From Pleomorphomonas sp. (GTDB taxonomy: Bacteria; Pseudomonadota; Alphaproteobacteria; Rhizobiales; Pleomorphomonadaceae), in the NCBI GenBank assembly GCA_029976075.1, contig JARKNW010000035.1:124001-188000 (forward strand): a stretch of 64,000 nucleotides of DNA, given 5' to 3'. Shown here piece by piece: positions 63,238-64,000 of this stretch. The notes under the pieces were generated by a model. The model made no database searches. It worked only from the letters and a program-made list of their open reading frames with translations, and was not told the DNA's origin. How positions within the stretch are numbered: position 1 is the first letter of the stretch; the number at the start of each line of letters is the position of its first letter. Position numbers and translations under genes: made by a program.

Positions 63238-63641
63238 AAGCCTTCATCATCACTCGCGTTGCCAGGATGCTGCGGCGCCTCGAGCCGAGGCGGCAGCTTT
63301 CGCTTTCGGTCCGCGCCGATCTGATTTCCCCTCCGGCCTCCTCCTCCCGGCCGGCGCCATCCTCGCCTCCTTCCGTGGATGGCATTCCCTCCGCCGATGT
63401 GCCTCCTCCCGCATCGGCGGAGCCCCTTTCGTCCGCGGCGCCGGCCAGGGCGGTCCGCTTCGTTGCCCTCAAGGTATGGGCGACGCGGCTCGGCATCGTC
63501 GGCCTGGTCGCCATGGGGTTCGGCACGTTCACCCTTTTCATCACCCGGTCCGTCGTGGGGCTGGCGATCGGCGCGGCCGTCGGCGTCGCGCTGTCGGTAC
63601 GGCGCGCGCTGCGCATTTCCGCCGACGATATCGACTTCTGA
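63231..63641 (+). CDS. Phage membrane protein, hypothetical
   Basis: A 136-residue protein with a basic start, a long Pro/Ser/Ala-rich linker (residues 34-72), and two hydrophobic segments near the end (LGIVGLVAMGFGTFTLFI and VVGLAIGAAVGVALSV). The ATG at 63231 overlaps the gene upstream. Early rightward gene of unknown function. Confidence 0.6.
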   Translation: MLKAFIITRVARMLRRLEPRRQLSLSVRADLISPPASSSRPAPSSPPSVDGIPSADVPPPASAEPLSSAAPARAVRFVALKVWATRLGIVGLVAMGFGTFTLFITRSVVGLAIGAAVGVALSVRRALRISADDIDF

Positions 63642-63656
63642 CCTCGGGAGGCCGCC

Positions 63657-63767
63657 GTGGAACTCTTGGTTCGCATCGCCTTCAAATCTTTCGATCTCTT
63701 CGGGCTGCTCCTCATGGTCGCCCTGTCGATTGCCGCCGTCTCGGGCCTCGTGCTGGCCATCGGCTGA
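63657..63767 (+). CDS. Small single-helix membrane protein, 36 residues
   Basis: A very short gene with a GTG start at 63657 preceded by GGGAGG at six bases. The product is basic at the start and then a single hydrophobic helix (LFGLLLMVALSIAAVSGLVL). It follows the preceding gene by 15 bases. The strong ribosome site makes it credible. Confidence 0.55.
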   Translation: MELLVRIAFKSFDLFGLLLMVALSIAAVSGLVLAIG

Positions 63768-63835
63768 CTGTTGTTTTTGCCGATCGGTCGCCTACCGACC
63801 AGCGGAATTCATTGCGATTTTTCCGGAGAGTGGAA

Positions 63836-64000
63836 ATGGACTTCAACCCGGTCATCAAGACGGCCATCGACGTGCAGATCAGCGCCCTGAACGGCGTTGA
63901 GGCCGCCGCCGAGCTGGTGGGCATGGGAAAGAGCCAGCTGGCCGCCTATCGCCACCCCGATCGTGGCGAGCGCATCCCGCTGGTGGTGGCCATGCAGCTC
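63836..64000 (+). CDS. Phage HTH-like early protein (partial, runs off the right edge)
   Basis: The first 55 residues of a gene that leaves the window. The sequence (MDFNPVIKTAIDVQISALNG, VEAAAELVGMGKSQLAAYRH) has an HTH pattern near residues 22-42 and resembles CII-like or replication-regulator proteins of rhizobial phages. The ATG at 63836 has GGAG upstream. Confidence 0.65.
   Translation, partial: MDFNPVIKTAIDVQISALNGVEAAAELVGMGKSQLAAYRHPDRGERIPLVVAMQL

Overview
The window is GC-rich alphaproteobacterial chromosome. The gene families suggest Hyphomicrobiales (Rhizobiales): alpha-type CheZ, tandem DUF1127 genes beside a LysR gene, plant-type GshA, DUF1236. A facultatively anaerobic member such as a Pleomorphomonas-like genus would fit the [FeFe]-hydrogenase maturases plus Hcp. 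That genus guess is inference. Positions 1 to about 51.87 kb are host genes; from about 51.87 kb to the right edge is an integrated lambdoid-type prophage that runs out of the window.

Host part, left to right: tag (cut by the left edge) and cheZ; two L,D-transpeptidase genes and an LprI-like gene; the lactate-oxidation operon lutABC with a LysE-family exporter; a LysR gene divergent from two DUF1127 genes; rsmE, gshA, xseA; a 7TM-PAS-GGDEF diguanylate cyclase; malate synthase G; a tandem UspA protein and a PatZ-like acyl-CoA ligase/GNAT protein; a chemoreceptor; transaldolase with a SorC-type regulator; a small DHFR-like protein and a pentose-phosphate-epimerase-like protein; a Ser-rich secreted-looking protein divergent from a two-component pair whose kinase carries a frameshift; and a Gld-like ABC operon (ATPase, permease, GldG-like, DUF4340).

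From 35.7 to 49.6 kb lies an anaerobic block: eutBC (ethanolamine ammonia-lyase), an orphan sugar-binding protein, hcp, hydE, a chemoreceptor, two duplicated glycine-zipper genes, and the operon hydG-aspA-hydF. All three H-cluster maturases are intact, but the hydrogenase structural gene hydA is not in the window. Two CRP/FNR-family-like half-site pairs sit upstream of hydG and hcp. A MarR gene, a DUF1349 gene and an orphan ABC ATPase follow.

The prophage begins at a tRNA-Pro(TGG) gene whose 3' half has been replaced by phage DNA. Next to it, leftward, lie the integrase and an excisionase-like HTH gene, then a long leftward early operon (ssb, a MazG-domain fusion, many small orphans, a full-length dnaN clamp, DUF2158, DUF2303, an HD-domain protein). 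The immunity region has an S24-type repressor and a divergent small regulator. A repeated 14-bp operator lies between the -35 and -10 of both inferred early promoters. An AT-rich membrane-anchored gene sits between left operator and repressor, the place lambda uses for rex. Rightward genes leave the window.
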